Below are positions 63,481-64,000 of a stretch of 64,000 nt of DNA, piece after piece. Location: NCBI RefSeq assembly GCF_003589595.1, contig NW_020653750.1:6773474-6837473 (forward strand). The letters are read 5' to 3'. Below the pieces are notes generated by a model. The model made no database searches, was not told the DNA's origin, and saw only the letters and a list, made by a program, of their open reading frames with translations. This stretch comes from Hyposmocoma kahamanoa (taxonomy: Eukaryota; Arthropoda; Insecta; Lepidoptera; Cosmopterigidae). The translations under genes and the position numbers were made by a program. How positions within the stretch are numbered: position 1 is the stretch's first letter; every line of letters begins with the position of its first letter.

Positions 63481-64000
63481 CAGCAATTGGTAGCCGTTCA
63501 GCGGATGTTGTTTCGTCCTAGTCCGGACGTATTTAAGCTATGAGCCCGGAGGAAGCTCAGCAAGGTAGCAACTGCCAACCCGAAGGTAATTCAATCTGAA
63601 GGTGATTCACTCCGAAGGTAATTCCTGTAACGGACAACCAACTGGTAGTAATAGTCCTTTTGCCTCCGTTCTGAAAGCCCACCGACGGCAAAAGAGAATT
63701 AGAGGAGCACCTACGTACTAGCAATTGCCAGTGGCGCGGCCAGAACTGAGTTGCAGTTTAAATTATGAAAAAATAGATAAAATAAAGAATTTAGGTAGTA
63801 AGGCTGACGGCTGAGACGTTTGCTTATTGTTAGAAAAGAATAAAAACTAAATAGGCCAAAGAAAACAACGTCTGGTGAAAAAATACAATTAAATTTGTTT
63901 GTTAGTTTTTGAAATTTTAATAATGTAATCTTTAAAATTTTTCAAACCGTATGGTAATATGGTTCAAATTTATACATATCTATATAATCGTAGAAAGAGC
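63481..64000. other. Unassigned, with a short tandem repeat
   Basis: 63580-63624 has three units of (C/T)YGAAGGTRATTCAMT. The surrounding GC-richer stretch (63500-63745) differs from its flanks and may be part of an unidentified element. Nothing recognised in 63745-64000. Confidence 0.35.

Noticed and set aside
1..64000. CRISPR arrays, prokaryotic operons, phage or plasmid functions
   Set aside because: No regularly spaced repeats and no bacterial-type genes. Introns, LINEs, SINEs and insect transposons show a eukaryotic genome.

Overview
The window looks like a stretch of insect genome, most probably from a moth or butterfly, and nearly everything recognisable in it is transposable element (TE). 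The insect assignment rests on short TTAGG-type telomere-like repeats (14925-14942), AT-rich sequence with spliceosomal-type introns, and dispersed 3' ends and repeats that I know as typical of Lepidoptera (54846-54955, 17159-17290, 57060-57122). No rRNA gene, CRISPR array or prokaryotic operon is present.

Host gene: a likely host signal is a set of five small + strand exon candidates (13903-14025, 16208-16390, 29747-29900, 41044-41213, 43255-43341). Each has consensus splice sites and no stop codons, and their phases join without a break into the last 238 codons of an unidentified multi-pass membrane protein that ends at a stop in 43339-43341. Its introns (about 2, 13, 11 and 2 kb) hold most of the TEs. 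A second, weaker candidate is a minus-strand exon at 1047-1280.

Left part (1-13000): a 5'-truncated non-LTR element (1735-4283); a complex inverted-repeat cluster built from P-superfamily transposon pieces (4278-8545) containing a tRNA-derived SINE; and a nearly complete CsRn1-like Gypsy retrotransposon on the minus strand (8760-12434) with a tRNA-Trp primer site, one nonsense codon in pol and deletions in protease and the integrase end.

Middle (13000-44400): Penelope-like element ends (13381-13545, 15022-15380, 41910-42725); a deleted Gypsy-type element (about 17480-19250); a Jockey element (19255-26085) split inside its reverse transcriptase by a second non-LTR element (19474-23051) flanked by a 6-bp target-site duplication; a Tc1-like transposon with a DD35E-type triad and a single stop codon (27018-28992, with a 400-N gap); a complete but decayed DIRS tyrosine-recombinase retrotransposon (30219-37617) with inverted termini, an internal complementary region and a possible intron; and a piggyBac copy (35164-37316) inserted inside that DIRS.

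Right part (44400-64000): small retroelement remnants; four copies of one SINE family (47143-47327, 47353-47569, 51450-51670, 60961-61170), one of them inside a CR1-like element (48682-52080); a 5'-truncated non-LTR element with an intact C-terminal half of its reverse transcriptase (52262-54045); a full-length mariner (57716-58988) with one frameshift; a retroelement C-terminal domain (59170-59970); and a Jockey C-terminal remnant (62070-62620). No element looks fully functional. The region reads as gene-poor, TE-packed intronic or intergenic DNA, and the most informative features are the nestings, the near-intact transposases and the split host gene.
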